From Flavobacteriales bacterium (GTDB lineage Bacteria; Bacteroidota; Bacteroidia; Flavobacteriales_F; PHOS-HE28), in the NCBI GenBank assembly GCA_019638085.1, contig JAHBUL010000012.1, positions 1-64,000 on the forward strand: 64,000 bases of DNA, given 5' to 3'. A model generated the notes under the pieces. That model searched no databases and had not been told where the DNA came from. It worked only from the letters and a program-made list of their open reading frames with translations. Positions 34,582 to 42,276 of this stretch are shown here, piece after piece (positions within the stretch are counted from its first letter, which is position 1; the number at the start of each line of letters is the position of its first letter). Made by a program: the position numbers and the translations under genes.

Positions 34582-36629
34582 TGCAGTCGACGCTAAATAG
34601 TTGTCAGTTGCCAGTTGTCAGGCTCCCACGCCAAAGCGCTTTTGCGACGGCGGTTTCTCAGGGGACATCACTGTACCTGCGGGGCCTTCGGAACCTTCTG
34701 CTTGTTGTGTACTGCCTCATCCAGCTACCAACTGTTCAAGCCCAATCCACCAAGTACACCACCACGGACAAGAAGGCCATCAAGCTTTATGAAAGTGGGG
34801 CGGAGTGCATGCGTCTGCGGAAATGGGACTGTGCCGAAAGTGGTTTGAAGAAGGCCGCAGCGGCGGATCCACGCTTCATCGAACCGCGGATCTACTTGGG
34901 CGAGATGTACGAGCAACGCGGCATGCCAAAGGAGGCCATGGCCATGTATGCGGAAGTGGTGGCGGTGAACCCCGGGTACTTTCCCCCGGCCACGCTGCAT
35001 CTTGCCGAGCTGGAATTGTCGCAAGGCATGTATGCCGAGGCACGCAAGCATTTTGCCATGGCCAAAGAGCTGGACCGCGATCCACAGCGGAAGCAACGAG
35101 CGATAAAAGGTATGGCCAACGCTGATTTTGCCGAGCACGCCGTAAAACAACCCGTTCCGTTCGAACCCATCAATCTGGGTGCGGGCGTCAACACCAAAGA
35201 GCCGGAATACTTCCCATGTGTCACTGTGGATGATAGCACCCTGATGTTCACTCGGCTGATCCCCGATGAACGTTCATCATACGGCAAGCAGGAGGACTTT
35301 TTCGTGAGCCACCGAACCGCTGATGGAGCCTGGGGCACGGCCCGACCGATCACTTCTGTCAACACTGTCGACAACGAAGGTGCCGGCACGCTCACACCTG
35401 ATGGACGCTTTATCGTTTTTACCAAGTGTGCCGGTATGGATGGCACCTATGGCAAGGGCGTGAAGGGTATGGGCAGTTGTGATCTCTTTATCAGCCGCCG
35501 CATGGGCGACCGATGGACCAAGCCTGAAAACCTCGGACCACCGGTGAACACCGCGAATTGGGAAAGCCAACCCTCCATGGGCAGCGATGGACGCACGCTG
35601 TACTTCATCCGCGCCACCAAGGGCGCTGGTGGGCAGAAGAACATGGACATCTATGTGACCCGCCTCGGGGATGAAGGTGCCTTCGGTACGCCGGAACGCT
35701 TGGGCGATAATGTGAACACGCCGGGGCAGGAAGAGAGCGTGCAGATCCACCCCGATGGGAAAACGCTTTACTTCAGCAGCGATGGACACCCGGGAATGGG
35801 CGGTCTCGATATCTACATGAGCCGCATGCGGGAGGACGGCACATGGGGACAGGCGCTCAACCTCGGCTATCCCATCAACACCGGCGGCGACGAGAACAGT
35901 TTGCTGGTGAGTGCCGATGGCCGCTTGGCCTACTTCGCCAGTGACCGCGAAGGGGGCTTCGGTGAGCTTGATCTTTACAGCTTCGAGCTCTATCCGGAGG
36001 CCAGACCAATGGCCGTGAGCTACATCCGAGGAAAGGTGACCGATAAGGCCACCGGCAAACCGTTGGAGGCCGATGTGGAATTGTTCGGACTGGCAAATGG
36101 CAAACTGGCCACTGCAGCATACAGTGATCCGGTCACCGGTGAATTCCTGGTCTGCTTGCCGCGCGGTTTCGACTACGCCTTGAATGCATCCGCAGAAGGC
36201 TACCTGTTCTTCTCCAAGAATTACAGCGTGGCGCAAAGCGAAACGGCCAAGCCCTTGGACCTCGATGTGCGCTTGGAACGGATCGAAAAGGGCGGGAAGA
36301 TCGAGCTGCGCAACATCTTCTTCGAAACGGCCAGCTATGCCCTATTGCCGACCTCCACGGTGGAACTGGATAAGCTGGTGAAACTGATGAAGACCAACGT
36401 GGAGATGCGGATCGAAGTGGGCGGCCATACCGACAATGTGGGTAAGGATGCGGCTAACCAAGTGCTCAGCGAGCAACGCGCCAATGCGGTACGCGACTTC
36501 CTGATGGACCATGGAATAGCAGGTGACCGCATAGTGGCCAAGGGATACGGCGCCACCACACCCGTGGCCACCAACGATACGGACGAAGGCCGCGCATTGA
36601 ACCGGCGCACCGAGGTCACGGTGTTGTAG
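34581..36629 (+). CDS. PorE-like OmpA family protein (TPR, PD40 propeller, CarboxypepD_reg, OmpA)
   Basis: 682 residues if started at 34581. After a signal peptide (LLLVVYCLIQLPTVQAQ) come TPR-like helices (about 65-175), then WD40-like PD40 repeats forming a propeller (about 190-470; SMGSDGRTLYFIRA, QIHPDGKTLYFSSDGHPGMGGLDIY). A carboxypeptidase-regulatory beta domain (about 475-560; YIRGKVTDKATGKPLEADV) and an OmpA peptidoglycan-binding domain (about 572-682; VGGHTDNVGKDAANQVLSEQRA) follow. This order is that of PorE, a periplasmic T9SS component. The start is uncertain: the first 30 codons contain a GTCAGTTGCCAGTTGTCAG word typical of intergenic DNA, and the signal peptide sits unusually far in. 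Confidence 0.82.
   Translation: MQSTLNSCQLPVVRLPRQSAFATAVSQGTSLYLRGLRNLLLVVYCLIQLPTVQAQSTKYTTTDKKAIKLYESGAECMRLRKWDCAESGLKKAAAADPRFIEPRIYLGEMYEQRGMPKEAMAMYAEVVAVNPGYFPPATLHLAELELSQGMYAEARKHFAMAKELDRDPQRKQRAIKGMANADFAEHAVKQPVPFEPINLGAGVNTKEPEYFPCVTVDDSTLMFTRLIPDERSSYGKQEDFFVSHRTADGAWGTARPITSVNTVDNEGAGTLTPDGRFIVFTKCAGMDGTYGKGVKGMGSCDLFISRRMGDRWTKPENLGPPVNTANWESQPSMGSDGRTLYFIRATKGAGGQKNMDIYVTRLGDEGAFGTPERLGDNVNTPGQEESVQIHPDGKTLYFSSDGHPGMGGLDIYMSRMREDGTWGQALNLGYPINTGGDENSLLVSADGRLAYFASDREGGFGELDLYSFELYPEARPMAVSYIRGKVTDKATGKPLEADVELFGLANGKLATAAYSDPVTGEFLVCLPRGFDYALNASAEGYLFFSKNYSVAQSETAKPLDLDVRLERIEKGGKIELRNIFFETASYALLPTSTVELDKLVKLMKTNVEMRIEVGGHTDNVGKDAANQVLSEQRANAVRDFLMDHGIAGDRIVAKGYGATTPVATNDTDEGRALNRRTEVTVL
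34601..34622. repeat. Short-word repeat (TTGTCAG/CAGTTG)
   Basis: TTGTCAG occurs twice (34601 and 34615) and CAGTTG twice (34605 and 34612), interleaved. It lies immediately after the queE stop within the presumed 5' end of the PorE-like gene, which casts doubt on that gene's start. Confidence 0.45.
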
Positions 36630-36674
36630 CCAGTGGGTTGGTTGGGGCACCTCGCCTCCGTGGGATGCAATGCC

Positions 36675-36682
36675 GACCTTTG
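36675..36682 (+). promoter_or_regulatory. Probable -7 box (GACCTTTG)
   Basis: Near-consensus -7 element 4 bases before the ATG at 36687; predicts a leaderless transcript. Confidence 0.35.
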
Positions 36683-36686
36683 TGAA

Positions 36687-37331
36687 ATGAAAGTGCAGAT
36701 ATGGTCGGACGTTGTGTGTCCGTATTGCTACATCGGTAAGCGTGAATTCGAGAAGGCTCTATCGCAATTCCCACATAAGGATGAAGTGGAAGTGGAATGG
36801 AAAAGCTTCGAACTGGACCGCGAGGCACCCGTTCGCAGCCCGGACGACATGTTCGATCACTTGGCCAAGAAATACGGGAAGACCCGTGACGAGGCCAAGG
36901 CCATGGTGGCCGGTACGGTGGAGAGAGCACGCTCCGTTGGCTTGGAATACGCCATGGAAAAAGCCGTTCTGGGCAGTTCGTTCGATGCACACCGGTTGAT
37001 CCAATACGCCAAAACCAAGGGAAAAGGGGATGCCGCTGAGGAGCGCTTGTTCCAAGCCTTCTTCATGCGCGGTGAGCACATCGGCGACCATGAGGTGTTG
37101 AAGCAGATCGCTTCGGAGATCGGACTGGATGCAAAAGAGGTTGGAACGATGCTGGCCTCGGATGCCTTCACGGAGGCAGTGCATGCCGATGAGTACGAAG
37201 CGCAACAGATCGGGGTGCGCGGCGTGCCGTTCTTCGTGCTCGATAACAAGTACGCCGTGAGCGGGGCACAATCCAGCGAGCACTTCCTCGGTGCCTTGGA
37301 GCAGGCTTGGAAGGAACGGAAGGCTGAGTAA
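36687..37331 (+). CDS. DsbA family oxidoreductase (FrnE-like)
   Basis: 214 residues. Thioredoxin fold with inserted helical domain; active-site motif CPYC (Cys11, Cys14) right at the N-terminus, and the cis-proline loop GVRGVPFFVLDNKYAVSGAQ near residue 180. There is no signal peptide, so it acts in the cytoplasm like FrnE, a dithiol/disulfide isomerase-type protein associated with oxidative stress tolerance in studied bacteria. The ATG at 36687 (MKVQIWSD) is chosen: the longer frame adds 18 residues across a promoter-like element. Convergent with proC. Confidence 0.9.
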   Translation: MKVQIWSDVVCPYCYIGKREFEKALSQFPHKDEVEVEWKSFELDREAPVRSPDDMFDHLAKKYGKTRDEAKAMVAGTVERARSVGLEYAMEKAVLGSSFDAHRLIQYAKTKGKGDAAEERLFQAFFMRGEHIGDHEVLKQIASEIGLDAKEVGTMLASDAFTEAVHADEYEAQQIGVRGVPFFVLDNKYAVSGAQSSEHFLGALEQAWKERKAE

Positions 37332-37340
37332 CGAGCGGTG

Positions 37341-38144
37341 CTAGGAAGAAGAGAGTTCCTTGGAGCGCTGTTCGGCGGCCTTGATCCCTCGCATCAGCAC
37401 ACCTTCAAGGTCGCCTTGTGCGAACACGGCAAAGGCCGCTTCCGTGGTGCCTCCCTTGGAAGTGACCGCATGCACCAACGCATCCAGTGAAAGGTCGGAA
37501 TGATCCATCAGATGAACCGCACCCAGCATGGTCTGTTGCACCAGGGCTGCGGCCACATGCTCCTCCAGCCCCATGGAACGGCCCGCCTCCAGCAGCACTT
37601 TGGCCATGTGGAAGATGTAGGCCGGACCACTTCCGCTGAGCGCTGTTACGGCGTTGAGCTGATCCTCCTTTTCCAGGTGAATGGAACGACCGGTGCTGTT
37701 GAGCAGGCGTTCCACGGTGATCACTTGCCGCATCGTGAGGTCGTGCGCGGTGGTGTATGCGGTAATGCCCATGCCGATCTGCGCCGGGGAATTGGGCATC
37801 GCACGCACCACCATGCGGTGGGAAAGGGAATCCTGTAAGCGCTGCAAAGTGATTCCCGCCATGATCGAGAGCACGATCTGGTCGGAGCGCAACGCTCCAG
37901 CCAATGCTGGAACGATGGCACCGTAGTCCTGCGGTTTAACGGCCACTACCACGATCTCGCTTTCAGCGATCCGCACATCGATCAACGGTAGCACTTGCCC
38001 CAGGCCCAATGCTTCCAGTGCCACACGCTTGGCGGGATCGCGGACAACCAAGAGCAGTTCATCCTGCTTGGCAATGTGGTATTTGCGGAAGCTGCGTGCA
38101 TAAGCCAAGCCCATGTTGCCGCAACCGATGATGGTGATCTTCAT
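37341..38144 (-). CDS. proC: Pyrroline-5-carboxylate reductase
   Basis: 267 residues. ProC reduces 1-pyrroline-5-carboxylate to proline with NAD(P)H in the cytoplasm. N-terminal Rossmann motif IIGCGNMGLAYA, then VVAVKPQDYG, VRAMPNSPAQIGMG, the signature ALSGSGPAYIFHMAKVL and the C-terminal TSKGGTTEAAFAVF. Normal length and all signatures present. It follows the SMR gene on the same strand with a 24-base gap. proA and proB are not in the window. Confidence 0.95.
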   Translation of the reverse strand: MKITIIGCGNMGLAYARSFRKYHIAKQDELLLVVRDPAKRVALEALGLGQVLPLIDVRIAESEIVVVAVKPQDYGAIVPALAGALRSDQIVLSIMAGITLQRLQDSLSHRMVVRAMPNSPAQIGMGITAYTTAHDLTMRQVITVERLLNSTGRSIHLEKEDQLNAVTALSGSGPAYIFHMAKVLLEAGRSMGLEEHVAAALVQQTMLGAVHLMDHSDLSLDALVHAVTSKGGTTEAAFAVFAQGDLEGVLMRGIKAAEQRSKELSSS

Positions 38145-38168
38145 GCGAATGGAGCGTTCAAGTGAGCT

Positions 38169-38495
38169 TTAGTCGGTCACGAATTTGAGCCCCACGATAC
38201 TGGCGATCAAAGTGAAAATGAAGAACAGCCGCCAAAACTCAGCCGGTTCCTTGAAGACGATCATACCCATGATAGCGGTGCCGATGGCTCCGATACCCGC
38301 CCACACCGCATAGCCGGTACCCATGGGTATGGTGAGCGTGGCGCGGTGGAGAAGGTACATGCTGAGCGAAACGCTGAGGACGAAACCGATCCACCAGAGC
38401 AACGCAGTGGTGCCGGTGGATCCCTGTGCTTTACCCATACAGGTGGTGAAGCCCACTTCAAAGAGTCCGCCAATAATGAGAATGATCCAGTTCAT
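38169..38495 (-). CDS. SMR family exporter (Gdx/SugE-like)
   Basis: 108 residues, four membrane helices, the fixed size of small multidrug resistance proteins, which work as antiparallel dimers using the proton gradient. The essential Glu is Glu13 (WIILIIGGLFEVGF). The sequence follows the SugE/Gdx guanidinium-exporter subtype (GTGYAVWAGIGAIGTAIMGM, FKEPAEFWRLFFIFTLIASIVGLKF) more than EmrE. The ATG at 38495 gives the right length; a longer frame to 38654 is antisense to vsr upstream DNA. No ykkC-type guanidine riboswitch was recognised upstream. Confidence 0.9.
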   Translation of the reverse strand: MNWIILIIGGLFEVGFTTCMGKAQGSTGTTALLWWIGFVLSVSLSMYLLHRATLTIPMGTGYAVWAGIGAIGTAIMGMIVFKEPAEFWRLFFIFTLIASIVGLKFVTD

Positions 38496-38608
38496 AGGGC
38501 AAAGAAAGGCCGAAGGGCGGCTCGACACTGCATCGCTCCCGGGCGACGCCAGCCGAACAACCTTCCTATTGATCCGTTGTCTTTTTGCATCCTGCACAAC
38601 TTTACGCC

Positions 38609-39076
38609 GTGGGAACGAAGACAGAGCGCACCTATCTCCGCGATGGCCGGGCACCCGTACCCAAGGATTCGCGGGTGAGCGAACAAATGAGCCGGATCCG
38701 TGGAAAGAACACGAAGCCGGAGCAGGCTATGCGTGCAGCATTAAGCGCTCACCGCATCCGGGGCTATCGATTGAACTACGCCAAAGTGCCGGGCAAGCCG
38801 GACATTGCTTTTGTGGGAAGGAAGGTCGCGGTCTTCGTACACGGCTGCTTCTGGCACGGCTGCCCCAACTGTCAACTTCCGAGACCTAAGACCAATACCG
38901 ACTTCTGGGACCGGAAATTGGACCGGAACATCCAGCGCGACCGGCAGAAGGAGCGGGCCTTGAGGCAAGCAGGGTGGCGGGTGGTAACCGTTTGGGAGTG
39001 CCGGCTCAAGAAGGACCCGGAAGCACAAGTGCGCCGCGTGCGGAAAGCCTTGGAAGCAGGGCCGATCGAGCGATAG
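38609..39076 (+). CDS. vsr: Very short patch repair endonuclease (Vsr)
   Basis: 155 residues from a GTG at 38609; an ATG at 38687 is a shorter alternative. Vsr nicks next to T:G mismatches formed by deamination of 5-methylcytosine. Motifs: MSRIRGKNTKPEQAMRAAL, GKPDIAF with the catalytic Asp65, VFVHGCFWHGCPNC with His and Cys zinc ligands, and the C-terminal GWRVVTVWECRL. Usually vsr accompanies a cytosine-5 methyltransferase; none lies within the window. It is divergent from the SMR gene. Confidence 0.92.
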   Translation: MGTKTERTYLRDGRAPVPKDSRVSEQMSRIRGKNTKPEQAMRAALSAHRIRGYRLNYAKVPGKPDIAFVGRKVAVFVHGCFWHGCPNCQLPRPKTNTDFWDRKLDRNIQRDRQKERALRQAGWRVVTVWECRLKKDPEAQVRRVRKALEAGPIER

Positions 39077-39130
39077 GGCGGTTCGATGCTGATCTGTCCT
39101 GTCTTGTTCTTGGGTGTGAGCGTGGCCCTT

Positions 39131-39164
39131 CGAGAGGCTCTGGGACCACCCTCACGAGAGGCTC
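39131..39164. repeat. Direct repeat CGAGAGGCTC
   Basis: The 10-mer occurs at 39131-39140 and 39155-39164 in the 110-base gap between the vsr and small membrane-protein stops. It looks like a fragment of a dispersed intergenic repeat; copy number cannot be judged from this window. Confidence 0.4.
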
Positions 39165-39186
39165 AGCGCTCCGTGCAATAAGCTGC

Positions 39187-39513
39187 TCACTTCTTTTTCC
39201 TGCCGAGCATCCTGCGGAAGAACCGCTGCTCAAAGGCCCAGAAGAATTTGAACTGCCCGAACAAAGCACCATAGATCAACAAGATCAGGTTGTACACAGG
39301 AAGGATCAGGATGTAGTACAGGATCGAGAACAGCAGAGGCTGTTCGCCATGCTCCGTGAAGAGGCTCACCACGGGGCGCTTCAGGAACATGACAGTGGTG
39401 CCGGTACATGCAAATACCAAAAGGATCAGTACCACCCGGCCCGGTCCTACGCCCCAATGCTTGCCCAGGCGCTGCATCCATCCCATCCGCTCAGGGGTGC
39501 CTTTATCATTCAT
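39187..39513 (-). CDS. Small membrane protein (resembles DUF6787)
   Basis: 108 residues. Two hydrophobic segments (about 24-43, VVLILLVFACTGTTVMFL, and 60-82, LFSILYYILILPVYNLILLIYGA) and a strongly basic C-terminus (FFRRMLGRKKK) that should lie in the cytoplasm. The start at 39513 gives MNDKGTPERMGWMQRLGKHWGV, a typical soluble lead-in; the open frame upstream overlaps another gene's 3' end. It resembles small Bacteroidota proteins of the DUF6787 type, function unknown. Confidence 0.7.
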   Translation of the reverse strand: MNDKGTPERMGWMQRLGKHWGVGPGRVVLILLVFACTGTTVMFLKRPVVSLFTEHGEQPLLFSILYYILILPVYNLILLIYGALFGQFKFFWAFEQRFFRRMLGRKKK

Positions 39514-39613
39514 TTCGGGCGCGAAGATCGGTCTTGTAGGGGAGAGGGCTCGCAGGAAAACAGAAAGAGCGGAAGTTTCGTCCCGCTCTTTCTGTTCAAC
39601 AATGATCGAAAAG

Positions 39614-40747
39614 TTACTCCTTCCACTTGGCCATGAAGAGGTTGGTCTCACGGTTCACTCCTCCGCGATTGCTGCTGAACATCAAGTATTTGCCATCCTT
39701 GCTGAATACAGGGAACGCATCGAACATGTCCGTTTCGGTGAGCTGCTCCAAGCCATTGCCGTCCGTATCGATCATGAACAGTGTAAAGGGGAAGCCACGC
39801 TCCGACTTGTGGTTGCTGGCGAAAACGACGTGCTTGCCATCCGGGTGCCAATACGGTGCCCAGTTCGCTTGACCCAAGTTGGTGATCTGTTTGGCATCAC
39901 TTCCATCGGCGTTGGCGATAAAGAGTTCCATATTGGTTGGCTGAACTTGGTTGATCGCGAGCAGGTCTTTGTATTCCTTCACTGCTTCCGGTGTCTTCGG
40001 ACGGGAGGCACGCCAGAGCAACTTACTGCCATCAGGGCTGAAGAAGGCGCCGCCATCGTAACCCAATTCGTGTGTTACCTGCTTCACATCACTTCCGTCG
40101 ATGTTCATGGTGTACAGATCCAGGTCACCGTTACGGGTACTGGTGAACACGATCCGGTCACCCTTGGGCGAAACGGTTGCTTCGGCATCGTAGCTGGGGC
40201 TATCCGTTAGGCGCTTGCGGATATTTCCCTTCAGGTCGCTCACGAAAATATCGAAGCTGGGGTAGATCGGCCAGATGTACTTGCCACCGGGAACGTGAGG
40301 AGGAACCGGAGGGCAGGCCGTATCTCCCAAGTGGGTGCTCGCATACAGGACCAAGCTGTCGCCCGGGAGAAAGTAACTGCACGTGGTGCGGCCTCCGCTG
40401 AGGCTGATCTGTTGCGGCTTGTTGTTCTTTAGGTCGTCCGTGAACGGGTTGAACACATAGATCTGGTCGCACTCTTCTCCCCAAGCGGGTACAGTGGCCT
40501 GGAACGACAGCATTTTTCCGTTGAAGCTCCAATAGGCTTCGGCATTGTCACCTCCGAAGGTGATCTGGCGCAGGTGCTCGAAATGCTTTCTTTCGATCGG
40601 GTCGATCAGGGAATCAGCATTCCAGAACAAGCTGTCAGGAATTTGTGTGGAGACTTCGGCCTTGGGTGTGTCCGTGGTTTGTGGATCCGTGGAACTGCCG
40701 CAACCAAGGAGGGCAATGAGGGGAAGGAGAACGATGTTTTGCTTCAT
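39614..40747 (-). CDS. PD40/TolB-type beta-propeller lipoprotein
   Basis: 377 residues with a lipobox ending at Cys16 (LIALLGC). Repeated WD40-like PD40 blades form a TolB-type propeller: PKGDRIVFTSTRNGDLDLYTMNIDG, SPDGSKLLWRAS, HPDGKHVVFASNHKSERGF and SKDGKYLMFSSNRGG. Such periplasmic or outer-membrane propellers usually bind proteins or ligands; no catalytic residues are seen. The ATG at 40747 sits at the signal sequence; the extra upstream codons overlap a TAGTTTCG promoter-like box (40763-40770). Confidence 0.85.
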   Translation of the reverse strand: MKQNIVLLPLIALLGCGSSTDPQTTDTPKAEVSTQIPDSLFWNADSLIDPIERKHFEHLRQITFGGDNAEAYWSFNGKMLSFQATVPAWGEECDQIYVFNPFTDDLKNNKPQQISLSGGRTTCSYFLPGDSLVLYASTHLGDTACPPVPPHVPGGKYIWPIYPSFDIFVSDLKGNIRKRLTDSPSYDAEATVSPKGDRIVFTSTRNGDLDLYTMNIDGSDVKQVTHELGYDGGAFFSPDGSKLLWRASRPKTPEAVKEYKDLLAINQVQPTNMELFIANADGSDAKQITNLGQANWAPYWHPDGKHVVFASNHKSERGFPFTLFMIDTDGNGLEQLTETDMFDAFPVFSKDGKYLMFSSNRGGVNRETNLFMAKWKE

Positions 40748-40762
40748 GATCTTGAAAGTGCG

Positions 40763-40770
40763 CGAAACTA
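40763..40770 (-). promoter_or_regulatory. Probable -7 box (TAGTTTCG, followed by CGC)
   Basis: TAnnTTYG element 15 bases upstream of the lipoprotein ATG at 40747. Confidence 0.4.
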
Positions 40771-40821
40771 TCCTGACGGAATTTGGCAATTGTCAGGCTT
40801 AAGCAATGCTATCTTGGGAGG

Positions 40822-41892
40822 ATGGAAATTGACGGGAAACCCATCAAGGGAAGGGGTGCCCAGATCCAGGTGCCCAATCGTTTCTTAAAGCGCAGTATGG
40901 GCATAGTTCATTGGGAAGGCATCGATGAACCGGAGGATGAACGGGAGAAACCGACGAAGTATGTAGTGGACCACCCACGTACGATACTGAACAGGGTCAC
41001 TTCCCCGGACTTGGGCATGGATTGGAGCCTGAATCCCTACCAAGGCTGTGAACATGGATGTGCGTACTGCTATGCCCGGCCCACGCACGAGTACTGGGGG
41101 TACGGAGCGGGCTTGGACTTTGAGCGAGTGATCTTGATGAAGCGCGAAGCACCGGCCTTGCTCGAAAGGGAATTGCGAAAGCCTTCATGGGATGTGGGAA
41201 CCATCTCCATCAGCGGCAATACGGACTGTTATCAACCGATGGAAAGAAAGGAAAGCATAACGCGGAGCGTGTTGGAGGTAACACAACGCTTCCGGCAACC
41301 GATCGGCATCATTACCAAGAATGCTTTGGTTCTGCGGGACCTGGACATACTCGCGGAAATGGCGGCGCACAATCTGGCACATGTGGCCATCAGTCTTACC
41401 ACGCTGAACGAGGAACTCCGCCGTGTGATGGAGCCGCGCACCAGCACTTCCATGAATCGACTACGCACCATCGAAGCATTGGCCACCTCTGGAGTACCGG
41501 TACTGGTAATGGTGGCCCCCATCATTCCCGGACTCACCGACCACGAGGTGCCAGCTATATTGAAGGCAGCAGCAAGTGCTGGTGCGTTGCAGGCAGCTTA
41601 TACCGTTGTGCGTACAAATGGTGCCGTACAGCCGGTTTTCAGATCTTGGTTGCACGAGCACTTTCCGGATCGGGCATCCAAAGTGATCGCCCAGATAGCG
41701 CACGCGCACGGAGGAACAATGAATGACAGCACCTTCGGCAGAAGGATAAAGGGGAAAGGTGCTTTCGCCGAGAACATTGGCTCGGTCTTCCGTCTCTTTC
41801 GCGATCGCTATTTTAAAGGTCGGGAAATGCCCACCCTGGACCGCAGCCAGTTCAGGCCGCCTCCGGAGGGTCAGCTCGATCTTTTCAGTTGA
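40822..41892 (+). CDS. PA0069 family radical SAM protein
   Basis: 356 residues. The radical SAM cluster motif is Cys76-x3-Cys80-x2-Cys83 (CEHGCAYCYARPTHEYWG), in the spore-photoproduct-lyase-like group to which PA0069 belongs. Further group motifs are ISGNTDCYQPMER, ITKNALVLRDLD, VAISLTTLNEELRRVMEPR and VMVAPIIPGLTD. Substrate unknown. A GGGAGG ribosome-binding sequence stands just before the ATG at 40822, which decides this start over an earlier in-frame one. The stop is 1 base from the convergent acylphosphatase stop. Confidence 0.9.
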   Translation: MEIDGKPIKGRGAQIQVPNRFLKRSMGIVHWEGIDEPEDEREKPTKYVVDHPRTILNRVTSPDLGMDWSLNPYQGCEHGCAYCYARPTHEYWGYGAGLDFERVILMKREAPALLERELRKPSWDVGTISISGNTDCYQPMERKESITRSVLEVTQRFRQPIGIITKNALVLRDLDILAEMAAHNLAHVAISLTTLNEELRRVMEPRTSTSMNRLRTIEALATSGVPVLVMVAPIIPGLTDHEVPAILKAAASAGALQAAYTVVRTNGAVQPVFRSWLHEHFPDRASKVIAQIAHAHGGTMNDSTFGRRIKGKGAFAENIGSVFRLFRDRYFKGREMPTLDRSQFRPPPEGQLDLFS

Positions 41893-41893
41893 T

Positions 41894-42178
41894 TCATCGC
41901 TCGATTGAAAAGCCGGAAAAGGCCACTGTCGGTAGTTCTTCCACCACCACCTTCGCTACCCTCGCCTTGGGAGGGCCTTTCGCACACCATGCCAGGAATT
42001 CGTCCAACGGGGTTCGCTCGCCTTGCGCATGAATGCATACGCTTCCATCCGGTAGGTTCTTCACCGTGCCTGTAAGGCCTAGGCGCTCAGCTTCCTGCAA
42101 GGCGCTTTTGCGGTACCAAACTCCTTGTACCCTGCCTGTTACGCGAACGCGAAGGTGAACTGGTTCAATAGGAGGCAT
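41894..42178 (-). CDS. acyP: Acylphosphatase
   Basis: 94 residues, standard size. It hydrolyses acyl phosphates such as acetyl phosphate and carbamoyl phosphate. The signature VTGRVQGVWYRKSALQEAERLGLTGTVKN contains the phosphate-binding loop (GRVQGVWYR, catalytic Arg) and the catalytic Asn in VKNLPDGSV. Monocistronic, divergent from the large GSDH protein. Confidence 0.94.
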   Translation of the reverse strand: MPPIEPVHLRVRVTGRVQGVWYRKSALQEAERLGLTGTVKNLPDGSVCIHAQGERTPLDEFLAWCAKGPPKARVAKVVVEELPTVAFSGFSIER

Positions 42179-42203
42179 TGTTGATAGTTAATTAGGCTAG
42201 GAG

Positions 42204-42234
42204 TTGACATTTCGCATACGAATGGGCACTTTTG
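42204..42234 (+). promoter_or_regulatory. Possible promoter (TTGA, 19 nt, CACTTTTG)
   Basis: TTGA (42204-42207) and CACTTTTG (42227-42234) are 19 bases apart, close to the Bacteroidota consensus, about 42 bases upstream of the GSDH-protein ATG. Confidence 0.35.
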
Positions 42235-42276
42235 TCGGACGAGTGACTGTTTTCACCTGACTAAAGATAAGTGAAT

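Noticed and set aside
38496-38608. Guanidine riboswitch upstream of the SMR exporter
   Set aside because: The gap is short, divergent with vsr, and shows no ykkC-type motif.
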